From positions 14,134,652 to 14,198,651 of the forward strand of contig CALNVZ010003435.1 in NCBI GenBank assembly GCA_940671915.1: a stretch of DNA of 64,000 bases. Direction: 5' to 3'. The position numbers were made by a program, and so were the translations under genes. This DNA comes from Paracentrotus lividus (taxonomy: Eukaryota > Echinodermata > Echinoidea > Camarodonta > Echinidae). Below, piece after piece: positions 49,801 to 62,173 of the stretch (its first letter is position 1; the number at the start of each line of letters is the position of its first letter). A model generated the notes under the pieces. That model searched no databases. It was not told the origin of the DNA and saw nothing but the letters and a program-made list of their open reading frames with translations.

Positions 49801-51803
49801 TCACAAAAGGAATGAGTTTATCCGTTTAAATAAATATTTGACATTTATTCAGGAGTTATGATGAATAAGTGATTTTAAAGTGTTTTCAGGATATCATACA
49901 TGGTTCTTGGTTGTCTACATGTGGAACGTGAAACTGAACTACATTGTTCCATTCACCCTACAATCTATTAAAATTTTCCATGCCAGATTTAAACTTGGGC
50001 TCCATAACACAAGGGTTTGCAATCAATTCCAAAATGGCAATGTCCAATTAAGATTATTGTTCTGTGGATTTAGCTCAAAATGGTGACCAGTAAGCAATTA
50101 TAATTGTTCTTTTAAATTTGCAACTGATCACAAACCTTTGTATTACAGAGTCCAGAACAATACATGCTTGTTAGGAGCATTGTATAGGAGACAGACCCCC
50201 ATGTTCTTGGTTCTCCATCTTAATTCATGAATCTTTCCCAAATCCATATAATCTTGAACTCCATTATAAGCATCAATCGTTCAAGATCCTCTTTCTCCTC
50301 TTACAACTAGCTAATTCTATAACCCTCCAACAACCATGCTCTTAACAAGCACATATTGTTCTGATTTGGGCAACAATCATTACCAAATGGACCCTGCTTA
50401 ACAAGTACAAGTACACTGTTGAGAACAAAAAGGTCATTAATTCAATGTCAAATAATATAATCTAATGGCTTTCTGGCTTTCTGGGAGGGCTTTACCATCT
50501 TTGACTTCAACACAATAAGGAGATTGAATGTGTTAATGCATGAGCACGTCATCCCTTGGCTTAAGTCAGTGAATTAAGAACCTTACTGCCTATAGTTGAG
50601 TTCTATGCAAGGTTAAGGCAAGGTTATCCATGAAATTTAGTCCCCTTCGTGATTGACCTTCATAGCAACAGGAGGTCCAAAACCCAACACCCCAGATCAA
50701 GTTTTAGGGTGCATTTTTAATGCCAGGGAGTAAAGTTAACACCTTTGCACTCTTACACATAATGATTCACATATGGTATTCCTTCATGTGCTACGCATAG
50801 GATACTGTTTTTCTGTGAGCCATCATGTAATTCTGATAACGAATGGTTAATAATAAGTTTGAGATTACTCTACAATGAATATGTTACAATGTAGATAATC
50901 TATCCCCAGTATACGTTACAACTGTGTATTCATACAGATAAACATACATTTAAAAAAAACAGTAAACAGGAAGGCGATTTGACCTTGCTTAAGAATATGG
51001 TGGTAACAGATTTGGGAATTAACTTCAAGTTCAAACAACTTATTTTACATCATTATATTCATTCGCTTTCACAATTCTATATTTAAAAAACAATTCTTAT
51101 CCAAACCAATACATGAATGTCAAATTTCATGTTGCAAACATGAAAAGAAATCCTAAAAAAAATAAGTAAAACTATTTTCAAGGCATCCCATATAAAATCG
51201 ACTAAATTTAGCTGCATTGTATAGTACCTTGATATTATCATATTCTAAAATAAGTGCTTGTGACTTCTTTTTAGAGCCTTGGGATTAGTGTCAATGTCAA
51301 AGCTAACCACCAAGGTACAGTCACCAGGCTTAGGTTTCTCCTGTTCACTTTCTTCAATCCCTTTATCCCTGACATGGGTAATATAAGCATGATGTCAGTA
51401 GGTCAACAAAAAAAAGGAAGAAAATTGCCCCTCCCCCTTTCTCTTCGTCTCCTTGAAAGTACATGATAATGTACCATCCTCATATTTTGCATTTTGCAAT
51501 AACCCCCATCATTCGCCAAGTAAAAGCTTCAGCTCCAAGTAAAGGTGAATCCCCAAATGTGATGCGCCACAGTGTGCATGTTACAAGTTATGTTTAATAT
51601 GTGGAATGCACATTGCCAGATTTCAGGTCTCGGAGACATTGCCACGCAAAGACTCACCGTTTCATTTGGTAATAATCTAGTCTTGAATCATATTTCGTGG
51701 CAATCTATTTGGCACATAGATTTATTCTTTTATGATTGGGAATGGAAGTAAAATGCAACCATTTTCTTTCACATTCTTCGGAGTTGTCCTTCCAAATAAT
51801 CTA
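46827..51803. other. AT-rich sequence, presumed intron
   Basis: Contains the MITE at 47195-47332 and a T-rich tract at 47690-47745. No coding signature in ORFs at 48498-50086. Confidence 0.5.
47195..47332 (+). repeat. CAGGACAACTACCCC MITE, copy 2
   Basis: Same orientation and layout as 18110-18243: GTATCAGGACAACTACCCC at the left, an ATAGGGTAAGGTGGAGAAT core, GGGGTAGTTGTCCTGGAACC at the right. The G-homopolymer near the right end is longer here. Confidence 0.75.
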
Positions 51804-52312
51804 AGGGTGTGTTCAATATTCATTTTCAAATTTAAACGCCAACATGAATCATGATACAAAACGCAATTACAAAACACAGAACACAAACGCGATCAGTGGT
51901 ACACTGTTCAATGTCGAAAATTTTATAGCTGATTATACGTCCATCGTCTTTAAATTCCCCGCTCTCTCAAAAACAAACAAATCTGCACTTTTTTCACTTG
52001 CACCGGAACCTTCCACTGCGAGAGCACATTTAAACACGTTTGAAAACTTGATTGTGTTCAGTGTCGCATTTCGTTGCATTCGCGATGCTCAAGGTCGTAA
52101 AATCAAAGCTGATCATGATTCAAAATGCATCTTTTTCGGCGTTTAAATTTTCCTCCAAATGGAGATCTGAAACACGTTTACTTTTACGACCAGGGAATGG
52201 GGACAATGAACACCAACTTTGTTTCTCTTTATATCAGCTTTTTTGTAATTGTGTTTTGTATCATGATTCATGTTGGCGGTTAAAATTTGAAAATGAATGT
52301 TGAACACACCCC
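51804..52312. repeat. TA-flanked 509-bp MITE, copy 2
   Basis: Same family and orientation as 40072-40553. The left end AGGGTGTGTTCAATATTC is matched by GAATGTTGAACACACCCC at the right, and TA flanks both sides (51802-51803, 52313-52314). This copy keeps an AATTACAAAACACAGAACAC segment that is shorter in copy 1. Overlapping ORFs at 51844-52303 are by-products. Confidence 0.85.
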
Positions 52313-52752
52313 TAGAAGGGACACAACTGCCTTCTCAAGAAAAGGGGGGAAAAACTAAAAGACAATCCAGGCTAGCTGAAGGTCAGACAGTCTGGAGCGA
52401 TGGTACTCTAGTGAGTAAGTCTTGACTGATCATAGTGACTAGATACCAAGAGATTATTAAAAACCAGTAGGAGAGATTAATGTATCAATGAGTTAATCAT
52501 GGGGGGAGGCTGTGCCCTACTGACAAGGGGAGCTGTTTAACAGTTGACTGGTGACTAAAAGTTCATCCAATCACAGTTTTATACCTTTTATATGACAAAA
52601 TATAGTTCAAATGCATGCAGTGTAATTAAAAGCACATTTACAGTATTTATATGGTTATGTTCTTAACCTCTCCAGCCAATAAGAACAAATATCAGAATAT
52701 AGTCTAAGCATAAATAGATTTAATGATGAATTATATTTTGATAGAGATTTAT

Positions 52753-52918
52753 GGGTTCTACAACAACTACTCCCTGGACAATTAACCTCCTCACCCCCCC
52801 CCCCCCTCCCCTCCTGACAACTATCCCCACTAAAAACCTACGCCCTAACTTTACACCTAACCCTAATTCTAGGGGTAGTTGTCCTGGGGTAATTGTCCAG
52901 GCGTCATTGTCCTGATGC
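52753..52918 (-). repeat. CAGGACAACTACCCC MITE, copy 3 (reversed)
   Basis: The reverse complement reads GCATCAGGACAATGACG..., then CAGGACAACTACCCC, an AGAATTAGGGTTAGGTG core, and ends GTAGTTGTTGTAGAACCC. It is longer and more diverged than the other two copies. The minus-strand ORF across it is chance. Confidence 0.7.
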
Positions 52919-54624
52919 GAGATTATGATATCAGAATTTGCACAGAAAATAAGAACAGAAATTACCAGTTCAAGCAATCAAAAATCAAGGCAATGAAACA
53001 TGGTAAGGTACTGCCTAGAATTAAAATCTTCTGATTAGACATCCTACAGAAAACCACAAGAAAAGTCTTCTTCAAGAGTGGCTGAATTGATACTATCCTG
53101 GACAGCGTTAGTCACACAGGCTTGGTCCTAATCAATGGGATCACAAGACCAGGTCTACAAGACATCAAGTCCACTTCAGCGGCCTGGAACTGACTTACAA
53201 GCTCATGGTATACTGGGTGTAGCAACCACAAAGAGGATATAGGTCCTCAAGAGTTGATGTTCTGGAGAATTAGGCGGTCTTGACATACGACCCAGCTTGG
53301 ATGGGACAATTGCTAGCTGTCGGTACAAGACTTTGAGTCACAGTTAAATAGGGGCTAGTCATGACGTTTACAACCCTGCGGGTGCTCAACTTTTTGAATA
53401 ACAAAGGAGCTTTGAACAGATCATGAATGTAGTTGATCAGACTACTAAGACTAAATATTAGAAACATATCTTCGTTGAGAGAAGAAACATTTTCCAGACA
53501 TGTAGGAAGACAGGTTTCCTGCACTTATCTCATCTCCTTTAAAAAAAATAACAGTCAACGTAACCTCTAGGCCTATCCTGCAATTCTAATCAACAAAGAA
53601 ATTATCCTGGGTAAATATGTGCCCTTCAGTATAATGATATGAAGTCATATTTTCTGACAAATAACAGACACAGATGAATTTAATAATAATCTTTATTTGA
53701 AGCAAAATATTCAATCTCACTTTCGTACAGTGCAAATGACAGAGAAGATATAATGTCGAAAAATAAGTGATTTGTTTAAATGCAAACAAGTATATTCTGC
53801 AGTCTCCTCTATAACAACAACTTTCTCCCCTTTCGGTTACAAAATAAAGATTAAAACGGCTAGCCATAATATGGGCAAATAATAGCAGAGGTAATTAATC
53901 GTTCCTCAATTTCCCTCTACCTTTTGTGAAATCCAGATCTATCATCATAGCCCAGACAGATATCATTCACACAATGGATCTATTCCCTGGGAATAAAGGG
54001 AAAGTACCAATTACTACCCTCGGTTCTGCCGATTTAAGCTACCTCAAGCGTACAATTTAGCATCTTTAATTGAGTTACACTCAGTTTCCTCATTTTTTAT
54101 TGCATACACGTTCCCTCTTTCCGCTCATCTGATTTCACTTAAAATTTTTTTTAATAAGGTTGATAATTATCTTGTTAGCAATTATTATTAGCTAAAGGGT
54201 GTTAGACGAGTACACCAAATTGAAATGGAATAGCCTGTTCCTTCCTCTGCCTGTGGGTAGTTTAGAAGTAACAAAAATGATTGTATTCAGGTAGGTCGTT
54301 AACCATTTGCCAGACACAATTACTGATTCATTTTGATTTTCCTCAAAAGGCACAAATGTGGTAAAATATTAATTTAGCAAGACCATTGCTATAAATACAA
54401 TCACCATGTAGCCTCTACAACGCTTTCACTTGCTGGTTATATTGAATGGCTACAGTCAACTATGTTGGAGTCCCGTTCCCAAAACAATTATTTCAAGAAA
54501 TCCTTTGTATACGTAACAACTTTAGGAGTGTGTTTCCAGTATCAAGATATGATAGATGATACATTTTTGAAAAGCTATCCCTTTGAAGCAACAAAAACTA
54601 CTATGAAGAACAAATCGTCGGCTT
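52919..54624. other. AT-rich sequence without recognised feature
   Basis: The stretch 53040-53540 is less AT-rich and has small frames on the minus strand, but no domain, splice-bounded exon or repeat was identified. Confidence 0.45.
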
Positions 54625-54767
54625 GGAGCCAGAAGGGCGCTATTGCAGATCAAGGATGTTCCGTTTGGAGCCAGAAGGGCGCTAGTACCATTGACTTTGT
54701 ACAGTAATAGCGCCCTTATGGCTCTCAACGGAACATCTATAAGATGCAATAACGCCCTTATGGCTCC
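54625..54767. repeat. 143-bp hairpin MITE, copy 2
   Basis: Same palindromic element and same orientation as 3037-3179, differing by only a few substitutions (for example GGAGCC instead of GGATCC at the inner arm). Low divergence suggests recent activity. It would sit inside the long intron of the ADAMTS-like gene. Confidence 0.8.
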
Positions 54768-55323
54768 TCCAGACGAAATCATCTTGAAATAGGCACTGTC
54801 TTTGGATGTTTATTCAAGATGAACACAAGTGACAATCAGGACAGCTCAGGTTTAAAGACTGGTCATAAAACATGGCATAATATCATCCTTTGTTTATAAA
54901 CTTTGGAGGTCAACGGACAGCTTGAAGGCATCAAACTTTCACATCTTTATGTAGGTCTGGTCAAATGAAGACACCCAGGCCCTAACCCCTAATTTTTACT
55001 TGATGATCAGTATTAGGTCAAATGAGGACACCGTACCCCCCCCCCCCACACACACACACACACAAACCCTCCTTATCATTATCTCTCTCCCCATCTACAT
55101 CCCAGCTTTGTAAATTGAACTGACCCTGTTTCTTGACCCTGCATCTTGAACAATGACCGGTGAGAAAACTTTATAACTTGTACATAATAACACAGATGTG
55201 GGGAAAACATTCTTTTTCATATTTTATGGCACATAATCACATAAATTATACAAACAAATCATTCATAGAGGGATGTTTCTCTTTCTTGTTCTTTAAATTG
55301 AAAGGTCTGCTCAAGAGTATTAA

Positions 55324-56088
55324 CCCTAATCAGACTGGGGGGGGGGCCATCATGGCCCCCCCTCGACATTTTCCGCGACCACTCCGCCGCACGAAATTTT
55401 TTGATCGTGCCGCTTGCTGACTTTTTACTTTCAAGTCTCGCGCATCTTTTGAAACCGTTTTCGCAAAAATCGGTCGTACCGTTACGACGCTGCACGATTT
55501 TCAAAAATATCCGTCAGACCGAAAATGGCTCAAAAACGTGATTCTGTGTACAAAGTCAATGCAAATTGAGTTTTCTCACCTAATTCATAAAGATATGATT
55601 ATTTTCACTTTCATTGGCTGAAATCAATTTATTTTAGCATATTTATGCTTAAAAATGGTTCTTAAATGATTTTTGCGTAAAAAAAAAAGAAAAATAAAAG
55701 GTCGAAAAAACAAAGAAATACATAAGAAATTCATAAAACAATAAAATACATAAGAAATTAATTTTGAAACGAGAATTTTTTTCTAGTACAATTGTTAGGA
55801 ATGCTATAAGGAATAATAATGCACAAAATTAGCATTCTAGGAGCTTTATTTTTTCAATTAGAGCAAAAAGTATGATTTCATGCATAAATTAGCATAACTA
55901 ATTCATATAAAAAAAATTAATATTATTTTGGAAAAATTAACAGCGCAGTCTTGTAGATTACATGGCTCACTACCATCGTGCAAATTTTCGGCGCGGTCGC
56001 GCGATCGGCGGCCGAGATCTTAGGGGGGGGCCATCATGGCCCCCCCCCCAGTCTTGACAGCTACCAAAACACCCCAGTCTGATTAGGG
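55324..56088. mobile_element. TTAA-flanked 765-bp MITE with GGCCATCATGGCC palindromes
   Basis: TTAA (55320-55323) is followed by CCCTAATCAGACTGGGG, and the exact inverse CCCCAGTCTGATTAGGG is followed by TTAA (56089-56092). Just inside each end is a G-run, then CCATCATGG, then a C-run. The core is AT-rich and includes AAAACAAAGAAATACATAAG, a word shared with the minisatellite at 34866-35552. TTAA target duplication fits piggyBac/Kolobok. No transposase. Confidence 0.88.
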
Positions 56089-56769
56089 TTAAGTAATGCA
56101 AGTAAGTTTGCCAACAGTAAAAAAAAAATGTCCAAAAAGTTTAACTTTGCAAACATCAACATGAAAATAACTACTTTCCAATGTAAATCAGGCCATAAAA
56201 CAATTCTTAACAGATGTTGGAATTAAATAAATAGTCAGTCGCTTTCCAAAGTGTCGGCAACATTTAACTCTTTTCAATAGTCTCCAACTCCTATTCCTCC
56301 ACACAGGATGACATTTTAGATATGCATTTGCTAAATATAAACTGACACACTCAGGGTTATTAATGGAATCTGGTTCAATCATGTGAGTTTGATAAATAAT
56401 TGGTCACAACTGACCATGCTTTAGCCACCTCTCTCTGCATCTGGTGTGTGTCAAATTTAAAGAAGATCCTGTGTCAGACACAGGGAGGGGCACAATTTCC
56501 AAGCACACAGGAGCAATGTAGTCATCCTCTTGCCATGTCAAAGAATTACAGGAGTTGGCAACTATACTCTGGCTATAATGGAACACAAGGAATCGCCCAG
56601 AGTTAAAGATAACCTTGAGTAGTAGTGATAATGAAAAAATAATGTCCAACAGAATCAAAACAAGTTTAAACTATAACTAGTGGAAATAAAAATAGATGAT
56701 AATTGCCAAATGGTATTGGTAGAAAATGTAAAATAGCTGAGTAATGAGTAAATAAAGGAGAAATTGTCA

Positions 56770-57000
56770 GGCCGTCACCACGTGGTCACCTCTCACAGTC
56801 ACGCAACGACCACGTGCAAAACATATTGAACATTTGCATGCCCGCGGTCCGCACGATATCTGTGCGGTATTCTGTGCAGGGAGTTCTGGTGAGATAGCGG
56901 TGTTCCGAGCTGCATCAATGTAACCGTCCTGACGACTATTTACTCTAAATTTCACCAGAATTCGTGCATGGAAGAAAAACATATCTCGTGCAGGGATATC
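56770..57000. repeat. Small CpG-rich inverted repeat
   Basis: GGAGTTCTGGTGAGAT is matched in inverse by ATTTCACCAGAATTC about 70 bp away, with GCACGATATC and ATATCTCGTGC further out. CACGTGG and CCACGTG words lie at the left. It is probably a remnant foldback element. The overlapping minus-strand ORF (56767-57039) shows no domain. Confidence 0.35.
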
Positions 57001-60000
57001 TATATGTAAAAAAATGGAAAAATATGAGGACATATTCATACAATTCCTTCCAATTTATTTTTGGCTACAACAACTCAAGTTGGGCTTTAAGTTGGCACGA
57101 GTCACATGCAGGCTGCGGGACATGAATGATTAGTTCTGTACTGACCATGGCATTATAGGGAATCACAAACATGATCATGTGAATGTCATCAATTATCACA
57201 TGCTACTGTTTGAGAGCTACCTCAGTATTCATAGCAACTTTATCCTTCTATCTCACAACAAGTGCGCTAATGTCACTCAGGAGAACATTTTTTAATGTTT
57301 GGTCCCATGTTTTACTCAAAATCTGACCTTTAAGATCATTTGGCCCAATTAAATGTTTAAGTCCAGTTGAAATCTGTTATTTTGGAACATTCGTCTCCAT
57401 CTTTCAGTTAAAAGTCCAGTTGAAATCTTCTGACAATTTAGAACACTTGGTCTGATGACAGTCCAAGGAACATCAGGCAATTTCATTTGCAACATTTATT
57501 AAATGTAAATATAAACTTTAGCATTTTGTTGTCTACCAGCTGTCCTGTGACCTAGCAGAATTGTTTACTTTGTTGATTCACAATAAATTATTTAAACAAA
57601 TAGTAACCAGGGAATGTTTTAAAGAGATCTTATTTTGAATATTTTCAATGCATAGGAAACATCTTCTGTATTATTCTCTTCTTGATCAAATATGCCTGTT
57701 GGTCACTTAAACGTAAATATTAGAATCAATAACAAGTACTAATCACTAAATAAGATTCTGATCAACTATCAAAACCAACTTGTAGGTAATGGGGTTTTGT
57801 ACTTCTGATTAATTTACACTTTAAGCAATCTCTAGACCAAGAAAGATGATGGCCATCACACACATTTTCCAGTAATTGACAATTTTCTCTCTGTTTCTGA
57901 GCTCTAAAGTGCATGTTGCTTGAAACCCTATACCACCTAGACTACCACCTTACATTGATATCCGATACGTAGTATACGTGCTTATGAACACATGCAACTG
58001 CTTCTCAAAAAAATTACACTGCGAGGACGTATCCTTCCCAGTCCTGTGCTGGGTCTTGACCTGAAATCCCTGCTTAAAACAATACTTTGATTTGTCAAAT
58101 TGATTGACCTGGAGAAACCTCAAATCCATAGACCATTACATTCATATTAATAGATAGAGTTCCATACAACTTTTTTTCATAGCCCAAGTCCCATCATACC
58201 TGTTGGGATAAAGGAGTGTTGGGCACCTGAAACGTTTTGAGTGGGCAACCATATCCACTTCAACTTCAAGTGTCAAGCACTGCAATAGAACATTTTTCAA
58301 CTTCATAGACAGGTCCACAATGTACAAATCCTTAAAAGAAACAATGTTCAAAGTTTGTGTCATGATAATGCAGCACATTCTATTAATTATATCAAACTCG
58401 CAAAGTAACTTGAAAATGCCAAATTCATGAGAGCACTGCCCCTCTACTGGGCCTCTCAGAGTCTCTACTGAAAGACATTTTCATATTGTCCTTATTATAA
58501 GCCAATGTAGGCCATCCATTTCCTTTTATTAACATTGGGTATAAGAGACCGGAGCCCACTGATCCCAAATAATGAAGGAGTGGGCTGTTGAGAAAACAGT
58601 CATTTTTGTGAGGAATTTAAACATGTTGAACTTTTCGGAAACTTTGCCCCAACTTGCTAGTTGCTACTCATGTACTACGTGAGATATCTCTCCATTATGG
58701 TATCGTATGATGAGAGCGAGAAGGGGTTTAACTCCATGTGAGCTGATTCCATCTAAAGCCCTTCTGGTTCTCCACCGATGATGTTACCCTGATCATACTT
58801 TCCATGTTCCTCCTACTCCCACTCATTTCTCAAGATGCTTATCAGGATGTGATCTTGTCATCTTGTATCAAATGTCAGGAATCTATCAGCGGGACAGGCT
58901 TCATGAATCTAGCATGCAGGTTTTTTAGGTTAGAAGATGTAACCTTGAACATCATCATTGGCCTACCATCATCGCATCGATGTTCCCCTGTGCCAGAGAA
59001 CTACATGTACCTCCCATCCCCATGAAACTAAAACATCAAATTCACTAAAATCATTTATACCAAAATATTCGCAATCAGGACATGGAATGTCTTAATTTAT
59101 AAGTTATTTTATAAGTAGGCCTATAAGTATAAGTATTAAATGCTCATCCATGGACTTATACACATGTTATGTTGAGATTCCCTGCATTAAGAACAGTAAC
59201 ATATTTTGAATGCAGATTATAAATGATGAGTTCTGTGGTGAAACTGCTTCTACAAAAAGTCAACATTTTGACAATATATAAGCATGATCAGGAATCGATC
59301 AACCTACAAACACTATAACTGCTGAACTGGGTGAATGGTTGTATGCTATAAATCAAAGCATTGACAAATTAAATGGAGGTTAGAAGTGCAGAATAATCAA
59401 TCAACATATCTTTTTTCTATAAAACTACAATATTCCAAGGTAAAGCAATTCCTTCTGATTAAATTTTGTCTTTCCTGAGCTGATAGATCTTTCCTGCTTA
59501 GGTTGAAGACCCATTTTTAATCAGCTTGTTAAATTCATTAGTTTCACTCCCTGGTTTGTCCTTATATCTAAATGGTTCAGGATATATAATATACTTGGAC
59601 CCATAGCCTTCCCAGCTCTCAACAAACAATGTACAATGTGGGTTAGGAACTCAGACTGGTTCACTGGCCTCTTACATATTTTGTTACAGTTTACATAGCA
59701 ACATGAAGGCCTCATGGACAACATTTTAGCATTGAGAAAGAAACATTCTCCTACATTTTCCCCTTCTCTTTTTTCCACCTGTACACTGTAGTTCAACGAC
59801 TTCTAGTGCAGAGAAAGGGCATTGGGACTTTTTTTTTATATAAACTGATTTGAGGTATGGGGAGGTTGAATGAACAAAGATTATGTGACATAATAATAAC
59901 AAATAAGATACCTGAAAGAATAAAATGACAGATAGGTATGGAGAGGGACAGAAAGAAGAGAGATTTACAGAGTATGGAATATCTGGGGGACATGATTTAT

Positions 60001-62133
60001 CTTGCATGGCAGACAAGTCATGAACAGAGTATAGGCTTCATTATAAACATGGTCTATCGGCTAATAAAGCAACTTCAGGATGAAGCATATGAAAATGGAA
60101 AAGTACTGGGAGAGACACTAATTAATCGTCATTCCATGATGTTAAAATAAAATATAGTTTAAATATATATTTTTCTTCATACAACCAGACCAAGGATGGA
60201 CTTGGTTTAGATAGGCATATGACAAAAAACCAAAGGAAACAATAAGGGTTGAATCAATAATTGTGTGTGACAAATAGTTTTAACATTACATGTAGGCAGT
60301 GGATCTATATTGCAGACATTGAACACAGGGTTTTTATACATATTCTTATTTTCAAATCAGGCTCTACATGTAGTTACCTCACGATTGTTAGGCTGTACCT
60401 ACGCAAAGTTTATGCAAGCCTTAGATTATAAATCATTCCAGATCTCTCTCCTTTCATGTAGCGCCAAGATAAAAGCCTGGACAAATACACCCGGACAAAT
60501 TTTACAAATAGAGACGCCAAACATTTGCAGTTGGGGGATTGAATGTACACACTAATAAATGACAAATTTACCATTCAAAGCCTATTCTCAACCCCCCCCC
60601 CCCCCCTTCAAACCTAGGTATACTCTTTTACCCTCTTGTTTCTTTTCTCTCTCTCTTTCATCATAACACACAGATGGTATTCACAAAAATTAAATGATTT
60701 AAAGTTCATTTTCTGAACCCGAGAGCAAAATATAGATGCACAAGGCAACTACATTGTAACCAATCTACATGACACCTGATAAACTCATTTAGGTCCCATG
60801 TAATGTGCATAATATCCTTTTTAACTACACAATGTACATGTCACAATTTTATAATGATGTGGTTTAGACCTTCTTTGGTCTCACCACAAGAACAACTTTT
60901 TATAAATTTTGCAAACTACTATTGTACACAAGGCAAATCATATTGCTCACTAATGGTCCTACAAATAAACATCTGTTGGTTACTGAACGATTAATTCACC
61001 ATAATTATATCCACAACATCTCGTTTGGTTACAACATAATGACCTCTGTTAAAACCAACTTCCTTTGAATTAAAGTCTCTAAACTATGTTTTTTGTTTGA
61101 TTTATTACGGTATATTACAAAATATTGTACATTGCATTTGAAGTGAGTTTTTTTTTAAACCTTAATGGCTTCTTTTAACCTTAACCCTGAATGCAGGGCA
61201 GACACATATTTTACTGGACTATGAACAAATGCATCCAAGGGTACAACAGTCACATTAATTTACAGGCCATCCATTCAAATATTGATGCGATTTTTTTTGT
61301 TTTTTTTTGTATCGTTGTCCTGTGCAATACCTAAATTTCATTCGTTAAAAACAAAGATTTCAACTTTACTAAAGACTTTTGAAGTGTACAATTACCAACT
61401 TTATTAAAAGTTGTTTTTGCTATAAATGGTATGTACATGTAGGTGCACCCTAATATTACAAATAACCTTATTACAATAGAGACCCATTGCTCATTTGGTG
61501 TCATCGACTCTACTTAGACCAATTATACCCATTAGACCAATCAGACCTTAGACCCAATTCTAGTTCTTAATCAATATAAAAAGCCATAGAACTACTGGTG
61601 AGCCTTTGCTTTAATAAGATTTCAGTGTTTTAGGATGACCTTATGATTTAGCCTTTCTTCTGAGAGACAAGCCTACATTGTAATAAGACAAGCTTGTGCA
61701 ATTGGCTCAATTAACAATGATAGATACTTTAATAGCCCCCCAAACAAAAACAAAAACAAATAAAAAATGGCCTTCCAAACGACCATCTGAATGCCCCTAT
61801 AAGTCTTCTTGTCGAATTCCTGTATTTTGATTTTGAGTCTAATGTTTTGCTTTGAATCACGATGTTTCACCCCTCCCCTCTTGTGCCCTGGTTCTTTCCC
61901 ACCCCCCCCCCCAAACTTAGCCCAACCTTTACAAAGAGGGTCACACAGAAGCAGTGCCCACTCTAGGAAACTTTCTAATGACTTTCTTGTGAAACATTAT
62001 TAAGCACATTAAATATTTGCCCCCCTCATTTACATGTCATCCAATTTACCATCGCCTTGAAATATGGGACCAAGCCCACACAAGGAAGGAGAGAAAGGCA
62101 AGTAGAATGAAGAGGCCTTACATTGTGGCTTAC
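57001..62133. other. AT-rich sequence, presumed intron near the 5' end of the ADAMTS-like gene
   Basis: A 52-bp local duplication (AAGTCCAGTTGAAATCT at 57359 and 57411) and C-homopolymers near 60590 and 61905 are seen. The plus-strand ORF 59938-60150 (70 codons from a true ATG) has a balanced composition but no recognisable family; chance is the simplest reading. Confidence 0.45.
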
Positions 62134-62173
62134 CTTCGTATTGTAGATCCAGAGAGACACCACCAGATAGATC
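62134..62173 (-). CDS. 40-nt micro-exon of the ADAMTS16/18-like gene
   Basis: On the minus strand a strong pyrimidine tract (TGTCTGTTTGTCTTGTAG) is followed by 40 nt and then the donor GAAG|GTAAGCC. Read from its first base it encodes DLSGGVSLDLQYE and leaves a single G. Joined to the AT at the start of the prodomain exon at 33632, this G makes GAT (Asp), giving LQYE-DYEVAHPVQVD. An acidic residue before the Tyr is what ADAMTS16/18 proteins have there, so both the phase and the resulting residue support the join. The peptide would lie just after the signal peptide, in the poorly conserved start of the prodomain. The intron to the next exon is about 28.5 kb. The splice signals are seen directly; membership of this gene is inferred from phase and residue. 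Confidence 0.72.

Noticed and set aside
59938..60150. 70-codon plus-strand ORF with normal-looking composition
   Set aside because: No recognisable domain, no splice context, and ORFs of this length are expected by chance in 64 kb.
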